Of a DNA stretch of 64,000 nt, positions 7,938-16,686 are shown piece after piece. Origin of the DNA: Eutrophocola salsuginis (GTDB lineage Bacteria > Pseudomonadota > Gammaproteobacteria > Pseudomonadales > Pseudohongiellaceae); contig JAYQTB010000004.1 of assembly GCA_038147195.1 (NCBI GenBank), positions 1,488,001 to 1,552,000 of the forward strand. Direction: 5' to 3'. The notes beneath the pieces are model-generated. The model saw only the letters and a list, made by a program, of their open reading frames with translations, searched no databases and was not told where the DNA came from. The translations under genes and the position numbers were made by a program. Each line of letters opens with the position of its first letter. Position 1 is the stretch's first letter.

Positions 7938-8948
7938 TCAAGGATTTACCAGTCCCAGTTCGCTGAAAACGGCCGCATAATTTTCAAATTCCGAATCCCA
8001 GGCTTGGTCGAACTGTTCTCCCGACAGGTAGCCTGGAACCAGGTTAGTCATATCACGTTCTTCCATGGCCTTGTATTCAGGATCTTCGTAAGCCTTCGTA
8101 AAAACAGCAGCAAGAATTGCCTTCAGTTCCGCAGGGGTGTCTTTCCTGACCACAAAACCACGCCAGGATCCCTGCGTGAAATTGATGCCCTTTTCAACGG
8201 ATGCCGGAACATCCTGAAGCCCCGACACATCTAAGCGATTATTATTGAGCACAATAAGCGGCCGGACATCGCCGCTTGCAACCAGACCCATGAATGAAAT
8301 GAGTTTGTCCTGGTAAACATCCAATTCACCTCCGAGAACGGCCGCTTTCAGTTCGGCGCCGGACTGGTATGGTACGTAGGTCCATTCTATCCCTGCAGCT
8401 TTGGCAAAGCCGCTGGCTATGTAATTATCGAGGCCGCCCGGAGACAGACCGCCAATCTTGAGGCTGCCGGGATTCTCCCTGGCATAATCGAGAAGTTCAT
8501 CTATGCCGGCGAAAGGACTGCTATCTGCCACACCAAATAGGACCACGTCATTCTGGACTTTGAGCAGCGGTTCAAATTCATCCCGAAACTTGACTGAGCT
8601 GCGGTTTTGCGCCTCAACGATCAGCAAAGAAGGCGTGATTTCGAGGATCGTATAGCCGTCGGCAGGTGCAGTAACGGCATAAAGCAAGCCTTCAATGGTG
8701 CCAGCGCCGCTTTTATTGACAGCGACAATGGAAGTATCCAGATAGCGCTCGACAATACGCGCAAACTGGCGGGCAAAAATATCGCTGGCGCCCCCAGTGC
8801 CAAACGGGATGACCAGTTCAACCGAACGCCTAGGAAAAGCCTGCACAGATCCCTGTAAGGACGACACGGGCCGAAGATCAGTAATAAAGGCTATTGCGAC
8901 AAGAGCAGCCACCACCAGGGCCATAATGTGATTCTTGCTGAATATCAT
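7938..8948 (-). CDS. tctC: Tripartite tricarboxylate transporter substrate-binding protein (TctC/Bug family)
   Basis: 336 residues with an N-terminal hydrophobic export signal and the Bug-type two-lobed fold. Family features include RRSVELVIPFGTGGASDIFA, the ENPGSLKIGG strand followed by SPGGLDNYIASGFAKAAGIE, and VPYQSGAELKAAVLGGELD in the second lobe. Bug receptors typically hold a carboxylate ligand through backbone and water contacts, so specificity is hard to infer. It is the first gene of the leftward operon with tctB, tctA, a dead esterase, the GlcG-like gene and the DUF6282 gene. A dyad 34 bp upstream may be its operator. Confidence 0.92.
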   Translation of the reverse strand: MIFSKNHIMALVVAALVAIAFITDLRPVSSLQGSVQAFPRRSVELVIPFGTGGASDIFARQFARIVERYLDTSIVAVNKSGAGTIEGLLYAVTAPADGYTILEITPSLLIVEAQNRSSVKFRDEFEPLLKVQNDVVLFGVADSSPFAGIDELLDYARENPGSLKIGGLSPGGLDNYIASGFAKAAGIEWTYVPYQSGAELKAAVLGGELDVYQDKLISFMGLVASGDVRPLIVLNNNRLDVSGLQDVPASVEKGINFTQGSWRGFVVRKDTPAELKAILAAVFTKAYEDPEYKAMEERDMTNLVPGYLSGEQFDQAWDSEFENYAAVFSELGLVNP

Positions 8949-8981
8949 TGCTCGATTTGCTACGACTCCCAGCTACCCTAA

Positions 8982-9000
8982 TTACAATACAAAGTTGTAA
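8982..9000. promoter_or_regulatory. Inverted repeat upstream of tctC, candidate operator
   Basis: TTACAA, a 7-base spacer, then TTGTAA, a perfect 6-bp dyad 34 bp ahead of the tctC start in the 279-bp gap between the divergent tctC and tannase-like genes. It also fits the T-N11-A form bound by LysR-type regulators. No regulator gene is adjacent. The remainder of this AT-rich gap shows no other structure and no credible gene. Confidence 0.3.
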
Positions 9001-9227
9001 ATTTAGTTTCTTTATACGTTTGATTTATATGCGAAAAAGGATATCACACAATGGAAGCGGGGCCAGTTGTTTTCACTACCAAATATCATCTTGTAACGCT
9101 CGGCTTATGAAAATGGTAAGTGTCATGAATATCTTTCATATTCTACTCACAACTTTTTTTAAATACATTTTTGGGGTAAGTTTCAACTATTACTTTTCGA
9201 ATGAAATGATGTGGAGGGGATGGTTCA

Positions 9228-10772
9228 GTGACACAAAAATATAGTAAGAAAAAATATTTATCAGCATGTATATCCTGTCTGACCTCAATTCTTATGAACG
9301 CTCCAGCCATCGCGCAAACGACACTGAATGCCAGAGCCTGCCAGGCACTGGCAGACCTTTCCCTTCCATACACCACCATCACTTCAGCAGAACACATAGC
9401 TGCTGGAACACTGCTTCTTTCCGATAGCGATGCCGACTTTTCTGACTTACCCGCCTTTTGCCGTGTAGCAGCAACAGTAAAACCTACGCCGCAATCTGAC
9501 ATTCGGATGGAAGTGTGGATGCCCGCTGAAAACTGGGGCGGCACTTTTGAAGGCCGCGGCAGTTCGGGTATTGGCGGTGCGATTCCCTACAACGATCTCG
9601 CAACTTCCCTGCGAATGGGATATGCGACGGCGGGAAGTGATACTGGCCACCAGGGTGATTCCAGCTATGCATTGACAGAACCAGAAAAGGTCATTGATTT
9701 TGGCTACCGATCAGGACACGAGGTGCCGGTCAAAGCAAAACTGGTCATGAACGCATATTATGGGCAGGGCCCGGACTTTTCTTTCATCAACGGCTGCGGC
9801 GGCAGTGCAGTTACGGCGCAAAATGCCCTGCAACGTTATCCTTATGATTACGATGCCGTTGCCATCACAGGCATGTCCGATAAAACCCATCATATTTTTC
9901 ACCAGATGTGGAACTGGGACGCGACTCATCTGGATGCAGCGAGTTATATCACGCCGGAAAAATACGAGATGCTCCACGATGCGGTTATTAAACAATGTGA
10001 CTTGCTCGACAGGGTAGAGGACGGCGTAATAGAAAACCCAAAAATCTGCAATTTCGATCCAGCATCCATTCAGTGCCCCGCTGGTACCGATGGCGCATCT
10101 TGCCTGACGGAGCCGCAGGTTACTGCCGTGCGCAAGATTTACGCCGGTGCGACCAATCCCCTGACCCATCAGCAGATCTTTCCGGGACCCATGCCGGGCA
10201 GTGAAATGACCTGGGTCAGAACGACCGTCGGTGATCAACCGTTCCGGCTGTCTGAGGATTTCTTCAAGTATTTTGTCTTCAGGGACGCCAACTGGACGTC
10301 CAAAGACCGTCCGGTCAATTACGCTACCGACGTGGCCCTGGCTGACACAGAGGCAAACCTTGTCGTCAATGCCCTGGATCCAGACATAAGCGACTTTGTT
10401 GAACGAGGCGGAAAACTCTTGATTTGGGAAGGCTGGAATGACACCTATATACCTCCTGATCTTGCCATTGATTACTACAACAGCGTCAAGACAACAATCG
10501 GATCCATCGCCGCCAATAACGCGGTTCGCCTGTTCATGGTACCCAACAAGGAACATTGCGGGTGGGAAGGTGCTCTAGGCACTTTTGATGTCGGCCGTGA
10601 ACTGAAAGAATGGGTAGATACGAATGTGCCGCCGGAGCGAATCACCATATCAGGCACCACCGAAGGCGGCGCTCCCAGAACACGGGCACTTTGCCCTTAC
10701 CCCCAGGTAGCAACCTTTACAGGAACTGGCAGCCCTGATGACGCTTCTAGCTACGCCTGTAACGCACCCTAA
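9228..10772 (+). CDS. Tannase/feruloyl-esterase family protein lacking the expected catalytic serine
   Basis: 514 residues with a signal peptide ending at AIAQ. The tannase fold is clear from FCRVAATVKPTPQSDIRMEV, MPAENWGGTFEG, YATAGSDTGH, ALQRYPYDYDAVAI, GWNDTYIPPDLAIDYYNSV and a late CPYPQVA. In active enzymes the nucleophile elbow reads GCSxGGRQ. Here the ungapped equivalent is GCGGSAVT (C190, G191, S193), so glycine replaces the serine while the nearby cysteine (C190), acid (D405) and His-Cys pair (H443-C444) of the CS-D-HC motif remain. It may have a shifted nucleophile at S193, or be a binding protein. The paralogue at 24870 keeps the serine. It is first in a rightward run ending in a GalD-like gene and is divergent from tctCBA. 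Confidence 0.85.
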   Translation: MTQKYSKKKYLSACISCLTSILMNAPAIAQTTLNARACQALADLSLPYTTITSAEHIAAGTLLLSDSDADFSDLPAFCRVAATVKPTPQSDIRMEVWMPAENWGGTFEGRGSSGIGGAIPYNDLATSLRMGYATAGSDTGHQGDSSYALTEPEKVIDFGYRSGHEVPVKAKLVMNAYYGQGPDFSFINGCGGSAVTAQNALQRYPYDYDAVAITGMSDKTHHIFHQMWNWDATHLDAASYITPEKYEMLHDAVIKQCDLLDRVEDGVIENPKICNFDPASIQCPAGTDGASCLTEPQVTAVRKIYAGATNPLTHQQIFPGPMPGSEMTWVRTTVGDQPFRLSEDFFKYFVFRDANWTSKDRPVNYATDVALADTEANLVVNALDPDISDFVERGGKLLIWEGWNDTYIPPDLAIDYYNSVKTTIGSIAANNAVRLFMVPNKEHCGWEGALGTFDVGRELKEWVDTNVPPERITISGTTEGGAPRTRALCPYPQVATFTGTGSPDDASSYACNAP

Positions 10773-10837
10773 CAACGAGCATTACAGAAATCCTGTGCAC
10801 AGTAATTCTTCATGACGACAAACGGAGAACACTTACT

Positions 10838-12655
10838 ATGAAAAAGATTGTTTTTCTAGCAGCAATTGCGACTGCGGTCATCGCCGGCTGCAGTCAATCG
10901 GACAGCACAGATACCGCGTCGCTGGCTTCAACCGCCCCACCCTCCGAAACTACGGCAGCCCCCTCGAGTGCGGCAGCCGGTAGTGCCGAATCCCTGCCTG
11001 CTCCTATCGATGATGTGATCATGAATACAGGATCGTTGTCTGGTTCTGTTGATGCCTCTGTACCCTTTCAGGCTGCCCAGATCTATGCCATGAATATCGA
11101 CAAGAATATTTTATACATGGTTTATACGCAAAATGGGAATTTCGAAGCGGTGAACATGATTCCAGGTAATTATGAAGTCAGTGTCAGGAAGTTCGGCATG
11201 GCAGCCCCAACACAGAGTGTAGAAATCCAGCCCGGCTCCAAACGCGTTCTCAGCTTTTCATTACAAGAAGGCACACCTTCTCCCGAACAGGAAGACCTAT
11301 TTGGCACTGCGGGCACTGAATTCGTTTCTTTCGACGAATTGTTTCCACCCGATGAGGCTGGTTATGAATATGTTCAAGGTACATGCCTGAGTTGTCATAA
11401 CGCAACTTTCTTCGGCCAGCAGACCATGCCGGGCGTTTACTGGGACGGTGTCGTGGACCGGATGATCGCTAGGGGCCATATACGATCTGGAACGTTTGAC
11501 GATCAGCAGAAAAGCGAGATTGCCGGCTACCTGACAACTAATTTCGGCCTGGACGGTACCCCAAGGGCTGTTCCTGCGGATTTCCCTCTGGATGAAGATG
11601 CCCTTGGCCTTGCCCAGTACATCGAGTACTACTTGCCACTGGATCCAGTGCTGGATGCCAACAACACCAACCGCCGAGCGCAGGAAGTGGATATCGACCA
11701 GGTTGGCAATGTCTGGTTCACAGAACGCATCACGCCGAACCGTATTGGCAAGCTGGACCCGCGCACCGGTGAAGTAACCGACTATCCGCTGCCCGATCCT
11801 GAAGGCGATCCCCATGGTCTTAATATAGACCGCTTCGGCAAGGTCTGGTGGGCGGAAACCGACGGCTTCCATCTCGGCAGCCTGGACCCGGACTCCGGCG
11901 AAATGACCCGCTACAACATGAATGCCGGTGACGCTAAGATTGTCGGCCGGGGCCACACCCCCTATTTCGATTCCAGAGACAACGCCTGGTTTTCGACTCG
12001 CGATTTCATCCTGGATGGCGTTGAGAGCGACTATGACGGTATCGGTAAATGGAACAGGGATTCAGGCCAGATCACCCTTTACATGGAGCCAACCGCCGAT
12101 TCCAGGCCCTATGGGCTACTTGTTGATGCCAACGACATGGTCTGGACCGGGTTGAGCCGTGGTTGCGGAGTGGCAAGTTTTGACCCGTCCACTGAGGAAT
12201 GGAAAGAATATTTCTCACCTTCGCAGGTCCCAGATGAAGCGCCATGCAATGTCCGCCGCCTCGGTGTAGACTCCAGCGGCTCCACCGTCTGGTATGGCAT
12301 TTACAGCATGGGCAAGCTGGGCAAGATCGAAGTCGCAACGGGAGAAATGACCGAATACGACGTTCCGATGTTTTCATCCCAACCCTACGATACCTGGCCA
12401 GATCCGAATGATGATAACAAGGTGTGGGTAACTGACGGGGGACAAGGAGGAGCGATTATCAACTTCAATCCTGAAGCTGAGTCATTCACCTACTACCCAA
12501 CACCGCAGTTCTCCGATTACCCGAAGATTCGTGTCGCGGGTGACGGCACGGTCTGGTACCCGGCCAGGGCGGCCAGGAAAGCAGCAGTTGGCGCCCTGTA
12601 TACCAACAAGTATGAAATGACGTCACTGGCGGCTCAGCCTTACCGATACAGATGA
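10838..12655 (+). CDS. Lipoprotein with carboxypeptidase-regulatory-like, c-type haem and Vgb-like propeller domains
   Basis: 605 residues. A lipobox (VIAGC, C18) is followed by a Ser/Ala/Pro-rich linker. About residues 60-142 look like a carboxypeptidase-regulatory/transthyretin-like beta-sandwich (VNMIPGNYEVSVRKFGM). Residues 165-235 form a small cytochrome-c-like segment with CLSCH at 183-187 and a following Met (TMPGVYWDG) as possible axial ligand. From about 255 to the end comes a beta-propeller of the virginiamycin B lyase (Vgb) type with repeats such as GNVWFTERITPNRIGKLDP and GEMTRYNMN. The domain content suggests an outer-surface or periplasmic electron-transfer or binding protein; the lyase activity of true Vgb should not be assumed. 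It lies 65 bp after the tannase-like gene, probably in the same transcript. Confidence 0.8.
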   Translation: MKKIVFLAAIATAVIAGCSQSDSTDTASLASTAPPSETTAAPSSAAAGSAESLPAPIDDVIMNTGSLSGSVDASVPFQAAQIYAMNIDKNILYMVYTQNGNFEAVNMIPGNYEVSVRKFGMAAPTQSVEIQPGSKRVLSFSLQEGTPSPEQEDLFGTAGTEFVSFDELFPPDEAGYEYVQGTCLSCHNATFFGQQTMPGVYWDGVVDRMIARGHIRSGTFDDQQKSEIAGYLTTNFGLDGTPRAVPADFPLDEDALGLAQYIEYYLPLDPVLDANNTNRRAQEVDIDQVGNVWFTERITPNRIGKLDPRTGEVTDYPLPDPEGDPHGLNIDRFGKVWWAETDGFHLGSLDPDSGEMTRYNMNAGDAKIVGRGHTPYFDSRDNAWFSTRDFILDGVESDYDGIGKWNRDSGQITLYMEPTADSRPYGLLVDANDMVWTGLSRGCGVASFDPSTEEWKEYFSPSQVPDEAPCNVRRLGVDSSGSTVWYGIYSMGKLGKIEVATGEMTEYDVPMFSSQPYDTWPDPNDDNKVWVTDGGQGGAIINFNPEAESFTYYPTPQFSDYPKIRVAGDGTVWYPARAARKAAVGALYTNKYEMTSLAAQPYRYR

Positions 12656-12685
12656 CGCATTATCAATATGAAGAGGGGCGTGATT

Positions 12686-13600
12686 ATGGATCGAGTTGTT
12701 AAAACCATATCCTTGCTGGCCGGGCTATGTCTTTCAGGACAATTGCAGGCACAGGATGCAGATCCGGTATTGGTGGCGCAGGCCCGGGCATTATCCAATG
12801 CGCGCTCCGAGGCCACCTTCGTGCGGCAGTGTACTGTCCAGCCATCACGCTTTCCAGGCCTGGGAGAAGGAGTTGCTGCTGAGCCCGCCCGGCTGTTCGA
12901 CAATCTCTACTATGTAGGAAAAACCGATGTCGGCGCCTGGGTAATCGAGACCTCGGGTGGCCTGGCATTGATTGATACCCTTAACACTGTCGAAGAGGCT
13001 GAACAAATTATCGTTGCCGGGATGCGCCGGCTTGGCCTGGATCCTGACGATCTCGAAATTGTATTTATAACGCACTTTCACGGGGATCATTCCGGAGGTG
13101 CCGCTTACTTTCGGGATCGAGGGGTAAGGGTGATGCTTTCCGAAAGTGACTGGGGAACACTGGGGGGAGCACCTGATGCAGACAGCATCGCCCGGGACGG
13201 GCAAACCTTGATGCTGGGAGATACACCCATCACTATCGTGATCACCCCGGGCCATACACCCGGTGCAATTTCCCTAATATTTCCCGTCTTCGAAGGTGGA
13301 CAGCGTCACACAGCTGTTGTGATGGAGCTCACTCCGCGAGGCGGTGTCGATGTACATCAGGAAGCAGTCCAGGGTATTGAGCATCTTGGGGAATTCACAG
13401 CAAGAGCCAGAGCTGACATTGCCCTGCATCCCCATGAGATGATCTTTGATCCCGTGGCACGTGACTTCATCATGTCTCCATCCAGCCAAGTATCGGGATC
13501 CAACCCATTGGTTATCGGCAACAGCGATGTCCAGCAATTTATCGACATGGTAGCCACCTGCTGGCGTGCAAGGATCGCCACCATGGAAGCTGAACTATAA
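12686..13600 (+). CDS. Exported metallo-beta-lactamase-fold hydrolase
   Basis: 304 residues from ATG 12686, preceded by GAGGGG; an ATG six codons earlier lacks a site. The signal peptide ends at QLQAQ. The MBL fold is shown by VIETSGGLALIDTL, the zinc motif HFHGDH at residues 130-135, and GHTPG at 189-193. The spacing resembles class B3-like and cyclase-like MBL proteins, but the usual last zinc histidine is not obvious after the GHTPG region, so activity and substrate are open. It follows the haem-propeller lipoprotein by 30 bp and precedes galD by 88 bp, so it is probably part of the same catabolic unit. A lactonase or ester hydrolase role is inference only. Confidence 0.78.
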   Translation: MDRVVKTISLLAGLCLSGQLQAQDADPVLVAQARALSNARSEATFVRQCTVQPSRFPGLGEGVAAEPARLFDNLYYVGKTDVGAWVIETSGGLALIDTLNTVEEAEQIIVAGMRRLGLDPDDLEIVFITHFHGDHSGGAAYFRDRGVRVMLSESDWGTLGGAPDADSIARDGQTLMLGDTPITIVITPGHTPGAISLIFPVFEGGQRHTAVVMELTPRGGVDVHQEAVQGIEHLGEFTARARADIALHPHEMIFDPVARDFIMSPSSQVSGSNPLVIGNSDVQQFIDMVATCWRARIATMEAEL

Positions 13601-13688
13601 ACCATTGCTCGGGGACAATATTTCCGGCAGGGGCGCTATTTGAACTTTCGCTTGAATTTACCCGCTTGATGCCAGTATATAGCCTTCC

Positions 13689-14756
13689 ATGACACAGCAA
13701 GCCATCCCCTGCTGCCTGATGCGAGGCGGTAGCTCCAAAGGCCCCTATCTCAATACGGCCGACTTGCCAAGAGACGTGAATGAGCGTGACGCCATCCTGC
13801 TTCGCCTCATGGGTTCGCCCGACATGCGCCAGATAGACGGTGTCGGCGGCGCAGAATTTCTTACCAGTAAAATCGCCATGGTGGGTATTTCCGAGCACCC
13901 TGATGTGGATGTGGATTATCTTTTTGCCCAGGTAGCAATTGACCGGCCAATCGTGGATACAGCCCCGCCCTGCGGCAATATGCTGGCCGGCGTCGGACCC
14001 TTTGCCATCGAGTCTGGTCTTGTGCCCGCGAAGGATCCCGAAACCACGATCCGGATTTTCAACGTTAATACCAACGCCGTCATTGATGCTGTTGTGCAAA
14101 CACCGGGCGGCGTTGTGAATTACGAGGGAGATGCCGTAATTGACGGTGTTCCAGGCTCGAGCGCCCCGATATTGCTGTATTTTTCGGAGGTCGTTGGCGG
14201 CAAGACTGGCGCCCTGCTGCCCACGGGAAATTTAAAAGACGAGATTGATGGCGTGGAAACAAGTTGTGTCGATGCCGCCATGCCGATGGTGCTTATTCGT
14301 GCCGACGGCTTAGGACTGGATGGCGGAGAGGATGCCGCCTTTTTTGCCTCGAACAAAGCGCTCATGGCGCGGATCGAAAGCATCCGCCTGATTGCGGGTG
14401 AGAAAATGGGACTTGGTGATGTGAAGGACTCGGTGGTTCCCAAAGTGGGCATTGTTTCCTCCCCGGTTGCCGGCGGCACTGTTCGCTCCAGGTATCTTAC
14501 CCCTCACATACTGCACAGCGCTCATGCTGTAACCGGGGGTATTTGTGTGGCCACGGCGGCCTGCCTGCCGGGCACTGTTGTGCATGAAGTTGTAACGATT
14601 AGTGCAGAGCCATGCCAGGACGTTGTGATCGAGCATATCGCTGGGAGGTTGGATATCACCCTGGATATCGATACCGGCAAGGATCACTGGACAGTAAAAA
14701 GAGCTGGCGTATTGCGCACAGCGAGAATGCTGATGAAAGGCGTGGTCTACTTCTAG
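13689..14756 (+). CDS. galD: 4-oxalomesaconate tautomerase-like protein (GalD, PrpF superfamily)
   Basis: 355 residues, no signal peptide, matching GalD/PrpF from end to end. Motifs are IPCCLMRGGSSKG (6-18), GSPDMRQIDGVGGAEFLTSK (42-61), CGNMLAGVGPFAIESG (95-110), GALLPTGN and a C-terminal VLRTARMLMKGVV. GalD converts the keto and enol forms of 4-oxalomesaconate in bacterial gallate catabolism and also serves protocatechuate 4,5-cleavage routes; PrpF acts on methylaconitate. The GalD assignment over PrpF rests on overall likeness to the Pseudomonas putida protein as I recall it, and on tannase-family genes nearby. No gallate dioxygenase or hydratase gene is present in the window. It ends the rightward unit and faces the peroxidase gene. 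Confidence 0.75.
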   Translation: MTQQAIPCCLMRGGSSKGPYLNTADLPRDVNERDAILLRLMGSPDMRQIDGVGGAEFLTSKIAMVGISEHPDVDVDYLFAQVAIDRPIVDTAPPCGNMLAGVGPFAIESGLVPAKDPETTIRIFNVNTNAVIDAVVQTPGGVVNYEGDAVIDGVPGSSAPILLYFSEVVGGKTGALLPTGNLKDEIDGVETSCVDAAMPMVLIRADGLGLDGGEDAAFFASNKALMARIESIRLIAGEKMGLGDVKDSVVPKVGIVSSPVAGGTVRSRYLTPHILHSAHAVTGGICVATAACLPGTVVHEVVTISAEPCQDVVIEHIAGRLDITLDIDTGKDHWTVKRAGVLRTARMLMKGVVYF

Positions 14757-14776
14757 GGTCTGTGCCGTAAAGCCAT

Positions 14777-16027
14777 TTATCGTACTTCAGGTTTATTACC
14801 GTGAATGCTCCCTCCCGGGGTCAGACCGCTGGGAACAAAAGCAGGGATGCTTTTATCGAATTCTGTATCGGTAAGCGCCCTCATGAAAGCGATGATATCC
14901 GCCATCTCTTCATCACTCATCTGCGGCACATCGGTAAAGCTCGCATCCAGCCGTGGCAATCCCTCCGCGTTGAGCCCGTCTCCGGCGCCAGCCACGTTCG
15001 GGTTCCTAGACTGCCCTTCGTTGTAAAAGTCCAGCACATCCTCAAGTGTCGCCAATGTTCCGTTGTGCATATAGGGAGCAGTCAGGGCGATATTACGCAA
15101 GGTCGGGGAACGAAAATCGAAAGAGCCGGCACCTGCATCAGCTGATAAAAGCCGAGGATGTTCTGCAACCCCTTCAGTATGAAGCGTATAGTCGGAGAAC
15201 ATAACACCACCATGGCAACTGTTACAGCGCTTATTTTCAAATGTCTTCATTCCTCGCTGCTGCTGTGCACTGAGCGCCGCTCTATCCCCGGCGAGAAATT
15301 TATCGACAGGGCTGTTCATAGCAATCAGTGTTTTCTCGAATGCCGCAATGGCCTCGCCAATCCTAAACGCCGTAATCTCTGAACCTTCGCCGAAAGCTTC
15401 TTCAAAAAGACTACGGTACTGAGGGATTACCGCAAGCCGCGATACAAGGACATCCAGAATTTCTTCCACAGAATAAGAGGGCCCGCGCATCTCCTCAAAG
15501 ACCTTGATGGGCTCCAGCGCCTGGAGAGCCAGACTGCGCACGCGATGATCCCAGAACATCGGCGCTTGGGGGCCTGTATTCATGCGCCGGGGATTTAGCT
15601 GTGCCCCACCCTGTCCGCTGAAACTGCCCATGCCATTCAGAGCTGTATTGAGCACGGTCGGCGCATTGCGCCTGACATCGGGAATAATGCCGTCGCTATT
15701 ATCTATCCTGTCAGGACCCAGACCAACAGCACCTGTACCCCTTGAGAGTTCCCGACCATCGGTGTAGGCAAAATCCGGGTGATGGCAGGTGGCGCAAGCC
15801 GTATCTTGGTCACCGGATAGCACAGGATCCCAGAACAGGAATCGCCCCAACTGCTCTATCGGCTTGTGGGTGGAAGCATATTTTTCTGCAACGACGGTAT
15901 CCGGCATCGATACAGGCGCGGCTTCAGTAATACTTTGGGCGGTAAATTCATTCAAAGATGCACCGCAAATAATTATGGTGACTGTTAAGACTAGGGACAG
16001 CGCAAGGATTTTCATCTCGGTTGACAT
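14777..16027 (-). CDS. Di-haem cytochrome c peroxidase (CcpA/MauG family)
   Basis: 416 residues with an N-terminal signal or anchor (LALSLVLTVTIIICG). Two haem-binding motifs are visible: CATCH at 78-82 and CNSCH at 268-272. Other family elements are LGRFLFWDPVLSGDQDTAC, RRNAPTVLNTALN, the PRRMNTGPQAPMFWDHRVRS stretch and PTLRNIALTAPYMHNGTLAT with a Met-His after the second haem. Typical members reduce periplasmic hydrogen peroxide using two c-type haems; MauG-like members instead oxidise protein residues. This one is longer than classical CcpA (about 320-350 residues) and closer to MauG-like variants. It is monocistronic and divergent from the AT-rich block at 16291. Confidence 0.88.
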   Translation of the reverse strand: MSTEMKILALSLVLTVTIIICGASLNEFTAQSITEAAPVSMPDTVVAEKYASTHKPIEQLGRFLFWDPVLSGDQDTACATCHHPDFAYTDGRELSRGTGAVGLGPDRIDNSDGIIPDVRRNAPTVLNTALNGMGSFSGQGGAQLNPRRMNTGPQAPMFWDHRVRSLALQALEPIKVFEEMRGPSYSVEEILDVLVSRLAVIPQYRSLFEEAFGEGSEITAFRIGEAIAAFEKTLIAMNSPVDKFLAGDRAALSAQQQRGMKTFENKRCNSCHGGVMFSDYTLHTEGVAEHPRLLSADAGAGSFDFRSPTLRNIALTAPYMHNGTLATLEDVLDFYNEGQSRNPNVAGAGDGLNAEGLPRLDASFTDVPQMSDEEMADIIAFMRALTDTEFDKSIPAFVPSGLTPGGSIHGNKPEVR

Positions 16028-16290
16028 ATGGTTTAGGAGATCACCAAAATGTTAAATTCTAGCCATTATGAGCGTCAATGAAATCAGCGTCAGAATCTTG
16101 CTGCAAGCCGCCTTCATTTCGAGAAGTCGGTTATAAAATATTGTTTTTATGGCTTATTCGATTTCATTTAGTTCTATAAATTGCGAAGTAACTTTTCTCC
16201 CCATTGCTTACGTGACCCTGTCAATCCAATTGATATTTTTAAGCTTACTACAGTAATATTGAATGACTTTCTTCTTCAGGAGGTTGCACC

Positions 16291-16686
16291 ATGAAATTCC
16301 TTCTTCATGCTGTTGTACTAATGGGCTTAAGTGGTTTGATGACTTCTTCAGCCATAGCCCACCATTCAGTTGGTAGCTCTTTCGACGTCGAACAAACTGT
16401 GACCATTGAAGGGACTGTGTCCAAGGTTGAATGGTTCAACCCTCATATTTGGATCTATGTTATGGCTCCAGGCCTGGATGGCTCGCCTGCAGAGTACCAA
16501 TGCGAAGGGGGCAGCCCCAACTCGCTGCGTCGTCGTGGCTGGAGCAAGGATTCACTAGCGCCCGGAGACATAGTCACCGTTGAAGGGCTTAAAGCCCGTA
16601 ATGATCCCTACAGTTGCTATACCCGGGCCGTTCGGCTGGCGGACGGAACTCGGCTGTTTTCAGGAAACGCCTCGGAGCTAGAATAA
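16291..16686 (+). CDS. DUF6152-family exported protein
   Basis: 131 residues with a strong AGGAGG site 8 nt before the ATG. The signal peptide ends at SSAIA, and the mature protein starts HHSVGSSFD, continuing with TVTIEGTVSKVEWFNPHIWI, CEGGSPNSLRRRGWSKDSL and GDIVTVEGLKARNDP. This is the complete DUF6152 pattern; the fold is probably a small OB-like barrel and the function is unknown. It is the second copy in the window (the other is at the left edge). Its stop overlaps the next gene's start by one base (TAATG), so the two are coupled. Confidence 0.8.
   Translation: MKFLLHAVVLMGLSGLMTSSAIAHHSVGSSFDVEQTVTIEGTVSKVEWFNPHIWIYVMAPGLDGSPAEYQCEGGSPNSLRRRGWSKDSLAPGDIVTVEGLKARNDPYSCYTRAVRLADGTRLFSGNASELE

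Noticed and set aside
8948..9244. A 98-codon plus-strand frame in the tctC / tannase-like gap
   Set aside because: Starts inside tctC, is made of AT-rich promoter DNA, and overlaps the next gene's start; no ribosome-binding site.
9711..10556. A 281-codon minus-strand frame inside the first tannase-like gene
   Set aside because: Antisense shadow with no recognisable domain.
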